64,000 nucleotides of DNA from Saxidomus purpurata (lineage: Eukaryota; Mollusca; Bivalvia; Venerida; Veneridae): the NCBI GenBank assembly GCA_022818135.1, contig JAFMSR010000007.1, positions 11,755,507 to 11,819,506 on the forward strand, in the 5' to 3' direction. The position numbers were made by a program, and so were the translations under genes. Shown piece by piece: positions 21,827-35,200 of the stretch. Every line of letters begins with the position of its first letter. The first letter of the stretch is position 1. Below the pieces are notes generated by a model that was not told the origin of the DNA, made no database searches, and was given only the letters and a program-made list of their open reading frames with translations.

Positions 21827-24800
21827 ACCGGCACTAACTTAATGTCTGTGTACATGAGTGCTTATGACTTCTTGAAGTAATCAAGGATACTCGTTTGAGA
21901 TTGTTGAGAGTGAATAATATTTGACTCAATATTTAAGAGGTTGCGGAATACTTAGTCGTCAGTGTTCGAATTAGCCTCAAAATACGACCTTAGTTTTACA
22001 ACAGCATCAATAGCATCGACTTTACTGACAAGAGGTGTGTCGTCAGAACTGACGTCGTCGTCCTCTCCACTGCAACAAATTGACAGTAGTGGCTACAGTA
22101 CACGCAAGGTGTTTTTTCCAATTGTCACCCATGACCGCGATGTCCAGCCATTGTGACCAAGCGAATTTGGTCACCCAAATGCCCCCCTGAGTCACCCGTC
22201 ACCCTAATTAGAGTGTCCTGTCGCGCGAATCGCGGTGACTGGACACGGTGTTTTGCGGTGTCCGCATTCGGGTCGAGACTTGAATATTTGTTGAGTTTTT
22301 TACTGATTAACTTTTAATTATCAATAAAAAAATTGAAAAATAATTGTAGTTTGATGTTTTTCGAAACTGCCAGAAGCCCAAATCGTTTTAATTACGATGC
22401 CGCTTTAAACAAACTAACATACTGTAGGATCAAATAAAACAATCCCGGCAACACAATCATTCTAAAAACTTACTTTATCTATTCCAAACTAATGATTAAA
22501 TAATCCAAAATATCAATCTATTGTCAATGTCTCAAATTGTCTCTTTTTAATGCCACGTGCTCACTAAGATCAAACAAACCGGGCATCGCGCAGGCATTCT
22601 TTGATCTCATGACACCTGCGGCCTCATCTTTGATAGAAAAATTTTGCAGTACTTAGCAATAACTTTATTTGGCCATATTTAGATCCCAAGGTTTAGTAAC
22701 CGTGACCAAGGCCGTGACTGATTTTCGTTCACTAATAAAAAAGCAAAGGGGAATTGTGTCAAATTGAAAAAAGAAAACCAGAAATCAGGGTAAAATTAAA
22801 TATAATTGAGCATAAAATTTTAGAAGAAATATAAATCGATACGCACTGCATTGAAAGACAATTTTGCACTTAATTTATCTCAAATTTAAAGCAAAACATG
22901 AAAATATTTTTCGAAGTGACATGTGCATATCTCACTCTCTGTCTCTCAGTCTCTCCAAATATGTTAATTTTTTTTCAAATGAGGTCTTGCGTAAGAAAAA
23001 TATTATAGAAAAGTATCGCGACTTTAATAACCAGAAAAGGTATGGGACTATTGTGTCACTCTTTGTGCAATTAACAAAAATATTTACACCTTTTTGACAA
23101 GTGGAGGGTACATTTGATAGCAGCCAAGCTTAAAAAAAAACACGTACAGGTGACACGTCCCACCTTTGAACCTCTAAGATGTCAAAATACAAATGCACCG
23201 AAGCCAGTTTATTATATACATTTAACTGTGACAGTTGAAAAAAAAAACACCAAGATACACAATAAGCGGAAAAAAGGTGGCAATTCTACCATATTTATTT
23301 CATTATATTGAAACAAACAATTAAATAATCTGTATTGACGGCCCCTTTGTTAAGTTGTATATTAGGGCTTCGGTACCGGTTTCCCATATGACCAACGCCC
23401 CCAGAAGAGGTTAGTTATTTTAGGTTTCGGAGGATAGTGCAAGATACAGAAAGCGTCCCAATTCCAGAGACACCCCTGGTTCTTATACATGCCAGGTGTA
23501 TAGCACCCATACATGGGACCTCGGTTTTAGCCTCATTCGAAAGACTGTTAGTAATTTTAGTTGGTCAGCCCCGGGAAGTTAAGTTACTTAACAGCCCTGT
23601 TTTAATATGGTTTCCGTATGAATTCGATAATTTCCGTGAAAACCACAGGGACACCCGATCCGTCAGACTTTACATGTTCACAGTTTATAAAACATTAAAT
23701 GGGTAGGTGAAATCGGAAACTATGTAATAAAATTTTTGCACCATTTTATTCCTTATATATTTCACTTGCCGATGCAATAAATGCATAAGCGATCCTTTAA
23801 ATGGTTTTCTCTATATAAGACGAAATGTTTCAACAAATCACTGAAAAAATGAAGCAATTTAAGACCCCAATAAGCATTTCATAGTGAAAACGGGGTGGTA
23901 GATTTTAAACCGAAATTGGTAGGTGAAATACTTAATTAATATGTTTGAAATTTATATCACCATTTAGGTAAAATAATTTGCCAACTTTTGTGATAATTGC
24001 ATAAGCATAATATAAATCCGTTTAAAAGTTATGACGGTTAAACCGATTTTATCCTTCTTTGTTTAATGTGAAAAATGTATCGATACATCGATTATTGGAA
24101 AAATTGAAAGTTCCATATGTGTGCCAAGTTATTTAAGAATCCCTTGATCCATTGAGAAGTTACAGCCCGGACAAGCTAAACTCGGACGGACGCACACACG
24201 CACGCACATACACCGAACCGCCATTTGGACATTTATATCGAGATTTCGCAAGCGGCTCGACAAAGATCGTGTGGCAATCCCGATGACCAACGTATTAATT
24301 TGGTGTGGTCTAATAATAGATTTTCACGACTACAACAGACAATGCCGGTGTTCCATAGTATTACCTGTTTCTTTCGCTATTTGAAGTTAATCAAACATGT
24401 TTGCTGTTGTCCCGTCAAATCAGTTTAAAATGCAAATTTACATGCAAAAGTGAAACAAGTCACAAAAATCTACATTACTGTCACTGATCGACAAAACTAT
24501 CCAAATCCAAAATGACTCCTGTTTTATGAATAAACAATTCAAAACTAAACTTAGCATCAGTATAACGTGTCTCCTTCTTATTAGATTGATTATTTAAGGT
24601 AGATGTACAAGACGAATTTTGATGCAAAGCATCAAAGACGCCGCGCATGTTTTAGAAGCATGACTTGGACAGGTTTCTCTATAAAATCAGCGAACCCTTT
24701 TTACTACATAAAATGATCATTACCTCTGTGTACTTTTTGTTTATGAAACTGATTCATAAAAATAAACTTTTTATTAGTAACTAGCATAATGCTAAATCCT

Positions 24801-25699
24801 TGTGTAACTTCCATATTGTTAAATACCTCTTTTTTCACAACATTAATTATTTTCGGATGCTAATTTTACACTGGCTATTTTTAGATAGACAAAACTATTT
24901 ATAACCATGGCTCCTCCCACAATTTCACTGACTACAGGTCGGTTTATAGGAAGCAGAGGCAAAAAAACCTGTGCAAGTATAATTTACACCGGGTCCAAAT
25001 ATTGTGAAAAATAACTATTTGTAAAACAGATATACCAGCCCCTCCCTCCCTGTAGCTGGTAATGTGGATTATTCTTTCTTTCTATTCCCGAAGCGTATAC
25101 ACTCTAGCAATATGGCGGAAAGAGATGAAATCCACATGATTAATTATGCTGTGACGTATACATTTTACAACACTTCCATTGGCTGAGTATTGTTTTTATT
25201 TACAAATGATGGAATGGAATTCCGTTAGGGCCCTACGTATTGCATAGTTTGGTGAACGGGTTTTCTTTTACAGTTTCAATATTATAGTCTAATATGTAGT
25301 AATTAAAATGGGTTTTCATTGATTTTTCGCGTTGGCGCCATGTATTCTATTATTTGAGTGGTTTAAGATAGCAAAACATCTTCCGAATCTTTTTTTTCTG
25401 AGCTTTGATGAATCGGGTCGTAAGGTCCGTAAACAAAGCTATAAAAAACCCGTAGTCTGCGAGTTTGTGGAAAAGTTATTAAATACTCATTAAATGTGTC
25501 CAAAGTTTTGTAATAAAATAAGAAGACGTAAATATTTTGTACTTTATTATTTTTTTAATGACTTAATACAATTTAATGATTCATAAAAGTCATTTTTCAT
25601 ACATATAGAACATAGTTTAGATTTACAATAATAATGTTGGCTGCTCCCTATTTGATTATGCAACCCCATGGTCCAAAATTGAAACCTATTCAATACTGA

Positions 25700-25723
25700 C
25701 GCCGCGATCCCTCGCGGCGTCAA
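25700..25723. repeat. GC-rich hairpin in AT-rich DNA
   Basis: GACGCCGCG ATCCCT CGCGGCGTC gives a perfect 9 bp stem with a 6 nt loop in otherwise AT-rich sequence. Probably the core of a small fold-back repeat. No terminator role is implied in this genome. Confidence 0.6.
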
Positions 25724-26058
25724 TAAGTCAATTAAGGTTAATTGATAAGATAAAGACAATTTAAAGAAATGTGGTTCCAGGTGCTAGGCAGACCTTCATT
25801 TGTATAACTGGACAAGGTTGGCTATGATATACGTATGCCTAAGCTCGATTAGTAAATGGTGCCAGGAAGTTTTGATTGGATTGCGTAGAATTCTTAAAAG
25901 TAGATTCTTGATTCATTCGTATATCGAAGTTTAAAGAAAATATAGAAAAACAGTCAAATTAAACTATCAAAAGACTGCTCATTCATATGTTACATGTATT
26001 CTAACGCACAGGCTTAGCTATAAGATTCAGTTTAAAAGCATTAACCTTTAGCAAGCAA

Positions 26059-26105
26059 GCCCCCCCCTCCCCCCCCGCCCCCGACCGACCCCGCCCGCCC
26101 GCTCG
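26059..26105 (-). other. C-rich tract with G-quadruplex potential on the minus strand
   Basis: Runs of cytosine (seven, eight, five and several threes) within about 45 bp would give at least four G-runs on the reverse strand. It lies about 130 bp upstream of the first recognisable exon of the membrane-protein gene. It could be a promoter-associated element or simple low-complexity sequence. Confidence 0.5.
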
Positions 26106-26234
26106 CTCTCGTACGCGCAAGCTGTCGCACACCTTCCTATTTCCACACCCACTAATACACTATGGATTTTAACATCATTTCAACATTTCTTATTGAGCAT
26201 TTCATATTGAGCATAATGTTTTAATTATTTTTAG

Positions 26235-29200
26235 AATTTCAAGTATGAAAACAAGACTGGACACCCCGGTGCTGAGTATGAAGTTTCCACGGGTAAAACT
26301 TACGTCGAGGAAAATGGGTATTTTATACATATGTAACGTGATTTTACGCGTTTAATGGTATTCTCCCATATTTGAAATCACTTGTATCTATTATTTATTT
26401 ATTTATTATAGTCTCGTCCATGTATATATTATTTACATAATAATACATAGCCATTCACAAAGAATTATAAGAGACTTAACTATGTACAATACTAGCAACC
26501 ATACTAAAACATTACAACATCTAAAATGTTTTTCTAGCTTTATACAGATACAATTTGTCAATGTACACTAGAGTCCTATAATACTCAATTAAGAGATCAA
26601 TAGTATAAAATGGATTTATCTATTATACACGCCTTTCACGAATGAACCTTGAGTAAGTATAATACATGCTTTTAGCCAGCCACTAAACCGGGATCAAATT
26701 CATGTGACCCCAAGTTCGGTAAAAGCATTCTGTAGCATTATCAGAATGCTGTTTTTTTTTCATGTAAGTTGATGAGTATGTCTTTTGTAGAGCGATATAT
26801 TATCGAAAGAATCATATTTTGCAGACAAGGGCGGTACCAGCCCCGGAAGAACCGAACGCGTGTCATCATTATTGGGGTGGTGATAGCGGTGGTAGTGATC
26901 GCCGTCGTGGTCGTGGTTGCTGTTGCTGTTACACAAAATAACAAGAGTAAACGTGAGTAATGATAATAATAATAATAATAATAATGATAATAATAATATT
27001 TAAATCTTTATTTCAAGAAGGTAGCACAAATAGACATTTATACAAATTTGTATATACATCATAATTTCATTGTGGCCGTCCATTTATTACAGACAAACGC
27101 TCATACAAATACATACATTCACAAAATTGCACATATGCAGATACAAACACTTTTTAAACTTGGTTTTATTAAAAACCCATACAAATTATAAAGTATATTT
27201 CTTATGAATTAGTGTTTATGTATGTCTACAGTAGTCGGAACGTAACAGTTGTCAAAATTTGCGTATATCGTGCGTATAACGTGCGTGCAACGTGCGTATA
27301 ACGTGCGTGCACTCATCGTGTATTTTGTCAATCGTATATCGTGTATCATATCGTATCATTCATCGTGCAACGTGCACCATATACTATACACGATACACGA
27401 TATACGATTCGCGATGCACGATAATCCATACGGTATACGTACGATTCGATGGTGTATTTCGTAGTTAATCGTTTTACTTAGCGTGCACATCTCCCCCAAA
27501 AAAGTGCTGATTTCAGTTTATATTATTTAGTGTAGTTGCGAGCGAAAAAGACTTTCGGGACAGGTCAAGACATTTTCACCTCATATCCGAAATTTAGGTC
27601 TATTTTTGCAACGGAAAGGACATCTTTTTTATCTAAACAGCTGTTGTCAATGCATTCCTTAAGGTACGCCTGTATCGAAGCAACATATCGTGGGTATGAT
27701 GTTAACAAGTGTTTTATTGGCTATATGCAAATAATACGCCGAATCAAGGTCTTTCAAATAGTACTATTTGAAAGACCTTGGCCGAATCAACTACACTTTT
27801 ACGAAAATATTTAAAGTCCGAAGCAATCCAAAACGTCCCCAAAACAAAACGTCCCCAGACCAAAACGTCCCCCATATGACCAAAACGTCCCCTATACTGC
27901 CTGATTGGAATAATATATCCGTTAGCTGACATAAAGAGAAAGGTAATTAGGTAGTGTCTTTGACTGATTAATTAGTTTGAGTCTCATCAAATGCCTCATT
28001 GTCATTCAAAACAGGGTCTGAATATTGTCCAAAATTAAGGCCTCCAGCTGGCCCTTGTTGCGTTGTCTTCTACTCCTGCCTACCTGTTTGAACTTGAGGC
28101 TGAGGTTCGCCCCTTAGACTGGGGCGCCAGGAATAGATTCTCAAATATTGAGCGAAAGTCAAGGTTTTGGTCAGTGAGATCATAAAGCACGGCTATTTTG
28201 TAAGATCCTCCTACAAGTGCCCTATGAAAACAAAATGATCAAATCTGACATACCGCATCTCGCAAAGTTAGAAACTCAAATGATAGATCAGATATTTTTA
28301 TTCTGGACATCTACATATATACACAGATGGGTCTAAAAATCCAGGCTCTGGTATATTAGCTTCAGCTGTTGTAATCCATCTAAACATGTATGTTGCCATC
28401 ATAGGAAGATTGACAAATTATTGTTCCATTTATCAGGAATACTCTATAACCTGTTCCTGCATTTATACCAGAAATGATAACAATAGACACTGCATTGAGC
28501 TGTCTTTTACATCATCAACCTAAAAAACTTGCTATATTGTATATATTTTCAGATTCACTATCATCTCTGTTCTCAATGAAATAAAAAAAACAGTCATTCT
28601 AGACCAGAGTTATTGAATACATTATTATTATTCATAAATTTTATCAATGCCTAAAAACAGGCTTACCAGTTACCATGTTATAGTGCCCAGCTCATGTAGG
28701 TTTATGATAATATCTGGTAATGAGAGCAGATGTTGCAGGCAAAAGGGGCCTAGTTTAGGGGCCATGATCCAGGACATACCATACTCACCCACAGAAATAT
28801 ATGCCAGGATTCGAACCACTATCCTGGATGGATGGTGTAGAGAATTGAAACTTAAAACAAACATATTTTGCCGCAAAACAGTGCGACCTGGCCATCCTAT
28901 GGGATACTTGACAAATTACAAAATGGACAAATCAATCACACGTCTTAGGCTGGGCGCAAACTTACTACCAACCAGCTCGGGTTGGTACATACTTTGGGTT
29001 GACCAGGTTTGCATCTAGTGCATTGTAAAATGTAACACCCCTCACTGGCTATTTGACTGCATAGCTTTCACCACACAGAGACTAAAATTCAAGCCAGAAA
29101 TGGATAAGCTTGGACTTGCATGGTTTCACTATTTAATTTAATGATTATTCTCAGTCTAAGAAAAGCCCTAAGTTAATGTGTATAAAGGTTGTTGGAGAAT

Positions 29201-32200
29201 AACATAGTAGACTGTCAAATGACTGATAAAATTAGTTATCAAATTTACTCCAGTTGCTATCAGACCCCATCCTGTAGGTCACTAGTCAAAATCCTAAACA
29301 ATTTTTGTATAAATGCAATTTTTTATATTCAATAAGTACTTAGTATTTTAATTGTAGTAGTAAACATGCTGTTTCACTGGTTAGTGGGTGTTGATTTAAA
29401 TTGGCAAACCAAAACATAAAAATTCAATCTTGTTATTATTTAGCAAATCATAGTCTGCACATAACAGAAATTAGCAGGGAGTGACGGGTGACATGTTAGT
29501 AGGGGTTCCCCAACCACTGTACTTGTTACATGCCTGTTTCAGTTATAAAATACTGTAACTGTAATTTATATCTTATGTATAATTTAATACTGTATGGTAG
29601 TTTGCACTGTCTGTATGGCACCATATAATAATTATAATTAAACAAAATTTCACTGGCTATTATCTGTAATATGTTTGGGACGGAGGTGGTAGGGGGCGGG
29701 TTCAGGATAAATGTAAGCCGGTTTCTGCTTACAAACATACTTGTACTACCTCCAATTGAATGAAACATCAACCCTTTTATCATGATCAGTAAGTAGATCC
29801 TTGCAGGTTTGGACTGGCCACTGGCCATACAGATGCTACATCTGATCACCTGCATCTTTCTTACCAGTTTAACTATAACAGACTCTTACTCTCTTAACTC
29901 AGAAGGAGGCACATAGAAAAAAATGATTTTAATCAAGTTGTATACCTTGAAATAGGTTTTATTAGATTTGTAATATATATCAGTCTTGTGAGAACCCTCA
30001 CACTTGATTAGTAATTGTATTTTAGTATTACAAGTAGTTCTTTTACTGAAGATCCTAATTAAATTAAGTAGTAAGTTCTGCAAAGAGCTCATTATTTAAG
30101 TATACAATAGTATAATATCACTAAAAGAGTACCATAATCATGTTGTATAAAATGAATAAAACATTTAAAAAAATAAGATTTCTTTTAAGGCTAAGATGGC
30201 AAAATTGTGCTTGTGTGGACTTCCTGTAAAGCCAGTGATACCGGCTAACACCTATTTTTTTGTAGTTTTATTTTTGAACACATCTATATTAATTGTGTGT
30301 AGTTTGTAAAGAAAATAATATGAAAATCACATCTATTACTAAGTCACAATTTACTCTGGTCTCAGTAGACCGGTTGTATAGTTATGTAGTCATATAGTAC
30401 TTCTGACACTGATCTCCTCTGGTTAGTTTCATAAATTGAATCCATTTTAGAAATCCTTCAAAGGGCCTTTTTTCCTGTAAGTGTGGCAGAGGTGGTGCTT
30501 GAACTCTGTCCGGTTTATTAAATTTGTTCCTCATCTCTGATAGTTTCCTTAAATGCCTAGCTTACATAAATTTGAACAAATATAGATCTTTTAAGTTCTT
30601 TCTACATATCTAAATTCCAAAATAACTAAAAAAATACACGAGTACCATCATTGCTGAGCTCTATTCTGCAGTCTCATAGTTATTGAGGTTTTTGAAACAT
30701 GTGAGGTTACATCCCCCTTTATAAATAGTGTTGCTTAGCTCTTTCATATTGTTGTCAGTTTTCCATCAATTTATTTGCTAATACTACATGTGTATTCCAG
30801 GAACAATTTTTCCAAATGATCTACTACATGTATTATAGTATAAAAGTAAAAGGTAAAGTGTTTGTTTATTAAAGTGTTACCCCTATTTAAAGGGCCAGCC
30901 ATTTCATGACTTATGAGATACTTTTTGAGCACATGTACCTCCCGAATACTACCCTTTAATGCCAGGCACCAGGCAGGTAGGCATACGGTAACCATTATTT
31001 AACTAGCTGGCGGCTCACCAACCAGCCATATCAGAACGGACCCCTGGTGGGCTTCGAACCTTCGGCCTAAACCACTAGACCAAGGGAGACGGTATATGTA
31101 CATGTATTACCACCTCATAATATCATCAGAGTTATGTACATAGGATATGCAAACAAAATCTAATGCTATAATCTCATAGCCTTTATACTGATGAAACTAC
31201 TTATGTAAAAAATGCCATCAGATTAATTAGATATTGGAATGTACATCATTTTTCTGCCCAGTAATTAACCATCCATTGATGTTCATTGTATCTTCTTCAT
31301 CATCAGTATGTCAAATAAACATATAATTCCATATAAGATTATATGTTTCATGTACATACATGTATATGTTAACACCATATATGGCATTTTGAGACTGTAT
31401 AATCTAGGCTGTGAGATGTGTCTTCTCCAGGGTTCTAATTGAATCTGCTATCCACCACTGGATGCAGAGTTATGTCATGCAATTGGACCATTCCATTATT
31501 CTACAGAGGGTCCAAAATAATTTTGTAAATGATTTTTAATCTGTTTTTTGGTTCATTTCCTAGAAAGTTTTACAAATTTTATCCCAAAATGGGTGAGAAA
31601 ATTTATAATACATAACAGTCTGTTTAATTTTACTTTAAATTTATTACAACCCCAATAAAGTATTACTAAAACCACCTCGACAGGGGTTCTGAATCTAAAA
31701 GAATGGTAGCAGTGACATAAAGTATATGAAACTGCGTGCCAAGAATTAAACTACATTGAAATAAAGATTAACTTTAATAACCCTCTTCACTCTAGAAAAT
31801 ATCACTGTTAAAGTCCCACCTATAGAATAGGCCCACTAAAACACAATATAAAGTAACATGATATAAAACTTTACATAGAATTAATCACCATAGTCCATAG
31901 TACATAAATACTGCATTGCGCTTTAATTATCTTCTCTCCTCTAAGAATAATCTTAGATTTCTAGAGGGACAATTTTCACTTTCGGGCTACCGAAAAAAAC
32001 CTAAATATTGTTCAAAACTTTTTTCTATTAAAACATTGGTCAAAATTAGGGGCTGTATAATCATCACAACTATAAATACTACAAAATAACATTAAAAACC
32101 CCGTTCCAAATGCTTGATTTATTCGAAAACGCCAAGTCAAGCTTTCAGTTTCTTCAATGTCAATTTACCCCACCCACTTGACACCCATCAACATATCAAT

Positions 32201-35200
32201 TCAAGGTTCCAGTATAAAATTATTATACTTGAACACGGTCCTAAAAAGTGTCTTTAATGTAGAATTTATTTAACGAAAAGTGTAGATGGCAATTAACTTT
32301 AATTACGCCCATTTTCTCGCACATCGGGATCAATTTCCTGCCAAAGTCACTCCGACAGGTGTTCAAATTTGACACATACATTTTGTACTGTGATATGAAA
32401 ACTGTGGATCTTTGACACTTATCGATGTCATTTTTTATTGTTAAGGTATGAAACTTCTAATTGATTTTATTCTTTCGGTCTGATTAAACGGTGTAAGTCT
32501 AGATAAAATGTGAAATCTCAAAGTGATCGTGTATAATCCGTTTATCGTGTAGCGTGTAGCGTGCGCTTCGTACATCGTGTATATCGTGTATCGTTCTGAA
32601 TCGCTCATCGTGTATTTACCGAACGTGCAACGTGCGTCTAACGTGCGTGTATCGTGCGTACATCGTGCGTGTAGCGTGCACTCCGTGTGACAACTGTTAC
32701 GTTCCGACTACTGTACCACTTATAATTGCCAGACACTCAGAAAAATAGTACATTGTATCATAACAGAATAGAATAAATTTACAAATTAACCTCATTATAA
32801 ACTAAATGTGTTACTTGTAAGTATATTAGTTTTGATTATGTAACAAATATGATTCATAATTCTTTTTGAACAACGTTACAGATCTAGAGTGACGCATATG
32901 CACTGAAATGTTATTCCAAATGTGTACTGCAGCATATGAATATAACGATTTAATATATTTGTTTTATGTTTTATTACTCCAAACAACTGCACAGTAATCC
33001 ATGGTAAAATGCATGATTGGTAGAATATTCACATCTAGTCAGAAGATAATAGTTAATTCTTCTGAATAGGGCATGTTTGGAATTTATTTTAGCGATCACT
33101 TTATTGTGAAGCGGCCCGCTATATTTAATACGTGGTGAGTAAAAGGTGCATGGAGACTTTAGCACTAGATCGAATATATGCGTCTGTCTTCATTGAAAAA
33201 TTGAGGTACTTTTGAGATGAAAACTGTAGACACAGTCAATTTTTTTGGAAAGGCAAGAGTTGTCGTTTGTTATTGAGTTGTCGTTTGTTTGATCACAACT
33301 AGTCAGACCGGAGAGGATCTAAAAGGCAACTAGTCAGGCCGAATAATTTAAAGTCTTTTACCCGATATTTCCGTGTAAGCCGCAAGAGTATTGTTTTTGT
33401 GACATAAACTATCGAAACATCGTAATACATTATGGAACCAATAGATACTTTTGAATTTTGAATTACAAAACTCGGAATTCAACATAAAAAACAACGAATT
33501 TTAACTTGCTAACGCCTCTATCATCAAAAGTGTACATACCTTTAAATCGTCCGTTTTATTATATGCGTCTGAAACTAGTCTAAAATACGCGTTTAGGTAT
33601 AAAACTGAAACTTATCAGCAAATTAACTTTACAGAGGCACTGATAGATGTCTTTTTGAAATATGACAACATATTTTTATGCTTTAAACACGTTGTAATTG
33701 TTGTTTACTTGTTGTTTCCATGACAGTCTGTTGTTAACATAAACACCGGGGACATTTTTGTACAGTGACATTTTTAATAGGTATATTTTCAATTGTAAGA
33801 TTTAATTTAGGGTCTTGATATTTTAGCAACTTTTGTTTGGAACAGGAAGAAATAATCATTCATTTAGTTTAAACGGATTAAGAGCATTGGCACATGTGTT
33901 ATTTTTCAAACACCAGCTTTGTATAGAATCAACATTTTCTTGCAAAGTACTTTGAATTTTTTCAGATCATAACCGCTTTTATGTAATGTTGAGTCTTCTG
34001 CGTATAAATCTGCTTTAACCTCCGAGAGGATCAAAGCTGTCATTGATGCAGAGAAGGAATAATAGAGGGCCAAGTATCGAACCTTGAGGCACCCCTGAAG
34101 TAACATAGAGATCATGAGAGGACATATTTCCAAATTCAATTAGTTGCTGTCTATTAGAAAGATATAATTTGAAGAAAAGTATAGTATCATCAGTGAAATG
34201 GTACATCATTAACTTTTGTAATGAAATATTATGGTCAACTAAATCAAACGCTTTGCGTAGGTCTAAAATTAGAGCTCCAACATATTTTCCAGTCTATATC
34301 TTTTAGCCAGATGTTTATCAAATGAATAAGAGCTGTTTGACAGGAATAGTTTAATGTGCAGGAATAGTACACTTCAGTACTTCTCTGTTTAGAATTAAAT
34401 ACCGAAACACACATATGCCATACCGTAGCGTATGCTCTCGTTGTACGCGTACGGTGATTTAATGTGCATATTAAACCTATCGCATTCGCTCAGTCTTAAT
34501 GTAAAATTTTAATGTAAATACTCATTTATAACTTTCATTGTAAAGAACAAATTCTAGCTGAAACGTAGACTAAATTGAAACAGAAATTACTGAACATTTT
34601 AATGATGTTTTCGAATGTTGTCACAAAAAACATCATAATTATTATCCTGTTTTCTTTTTGAACGTTCAAGATAGTCCAGTAATTCATAACCCATATCTCA
34701 ATACTTTTAAGAAACTGTAGACTGTTGAGAAAACTGACCATATAAGTCCAACTAGACTTTGACGAATTAAGTTGAAGGCCTTGATAAATCTGCGGTGACC
34801 TATTGTAACCATGGTAACCGGATGATTAACTATTCACAAGGCTTGTTCTTTTTAGTACTTACTTTTCTTGGCACATATCTCAGTAGACAATTTGATCAAG
34901 ATAATGCTATAGTACAAGTTCAAATTAAATAACAAAGCATCAGGTCATGCTTTTATCTTTATTTTGACTCATTTTAGTTTGCTGCATGATATATCAGACA
35001 TCTTTTACACGACAATCTCTTTTACAAGGACTAGAAATGATTAGTCGTACAGAGGTATTATTGTACAAGGAGATGTTGCATTTTTGTGTTGGCAATTTAC
35101 CCAATGGTACTTAGTATTTCAGAAATATTACTACGACCTCAAATCTATGCAAGATCAGTTCTCAACAAAAAATCACGTTAAAATGTCATTTTTATGCTCG

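Larger units (their letters stand above)
21827..26230. other. intergenic region with degenerate repeats
   Basis: No gene is supported. Two related ~220 bp segments beginning GGTAGGTGAAAT lie at 23702 and 23919. The stretch near 24180 (GACGGACGCACACACGCACG) looks like the end of a dispersed repeat. A GC-rich hairpin and a C-rich tract are listed separately. The open frames (for example 21962-22156, 23437-23706) show no domain or splice support. Confidence 0.5.
27229..32713. mobile_element. 5.5 kb TIR element with TA flanks and 11 bp subterminal arrays
   Basis: Inverted repeats of 26 bp (27229-27254 and 32688-32713, starting CAGTAGTCGGAACGTAAC) match exactly and are flanked by TA on both sides. 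CAGT ends plus TA duplication fit the Tc1/mariner (IS630) superfamily. Just inside each end are arrays of an 11 bp unit, CGTGCGT plus four variable bases (about 27267-27312 and 32625-32680), followed by more degenerate ATCGTGTAT-type repeats. I find no transposase. The interior is filled by a LINE remnant (28300-29040), a SINE (30855-31092) and other AT-rich DNA. It lies inside an intron of the membrane-protein gene. Confidence 0.75.

Noticed and set aside
24904..24940. first exon (ATGGCTCCTCCCACAATT) of the membrane-protein gene
   Set aside because: The donor-like GTCGGT is weak, and the phase does not fit the preferred next exon.
26741..26944. minus-strand ORF rich in threonine
   Set aside because: It is the antisense shadow of the Val/Ile/Ala membrane-helix exon on the plus strand.
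27249..27464. protein-coding ORF of 71 residues
   Set aside because: The open frame is produced by the CGTGCG/ATCGTG subterminal repeats of the TIR element.
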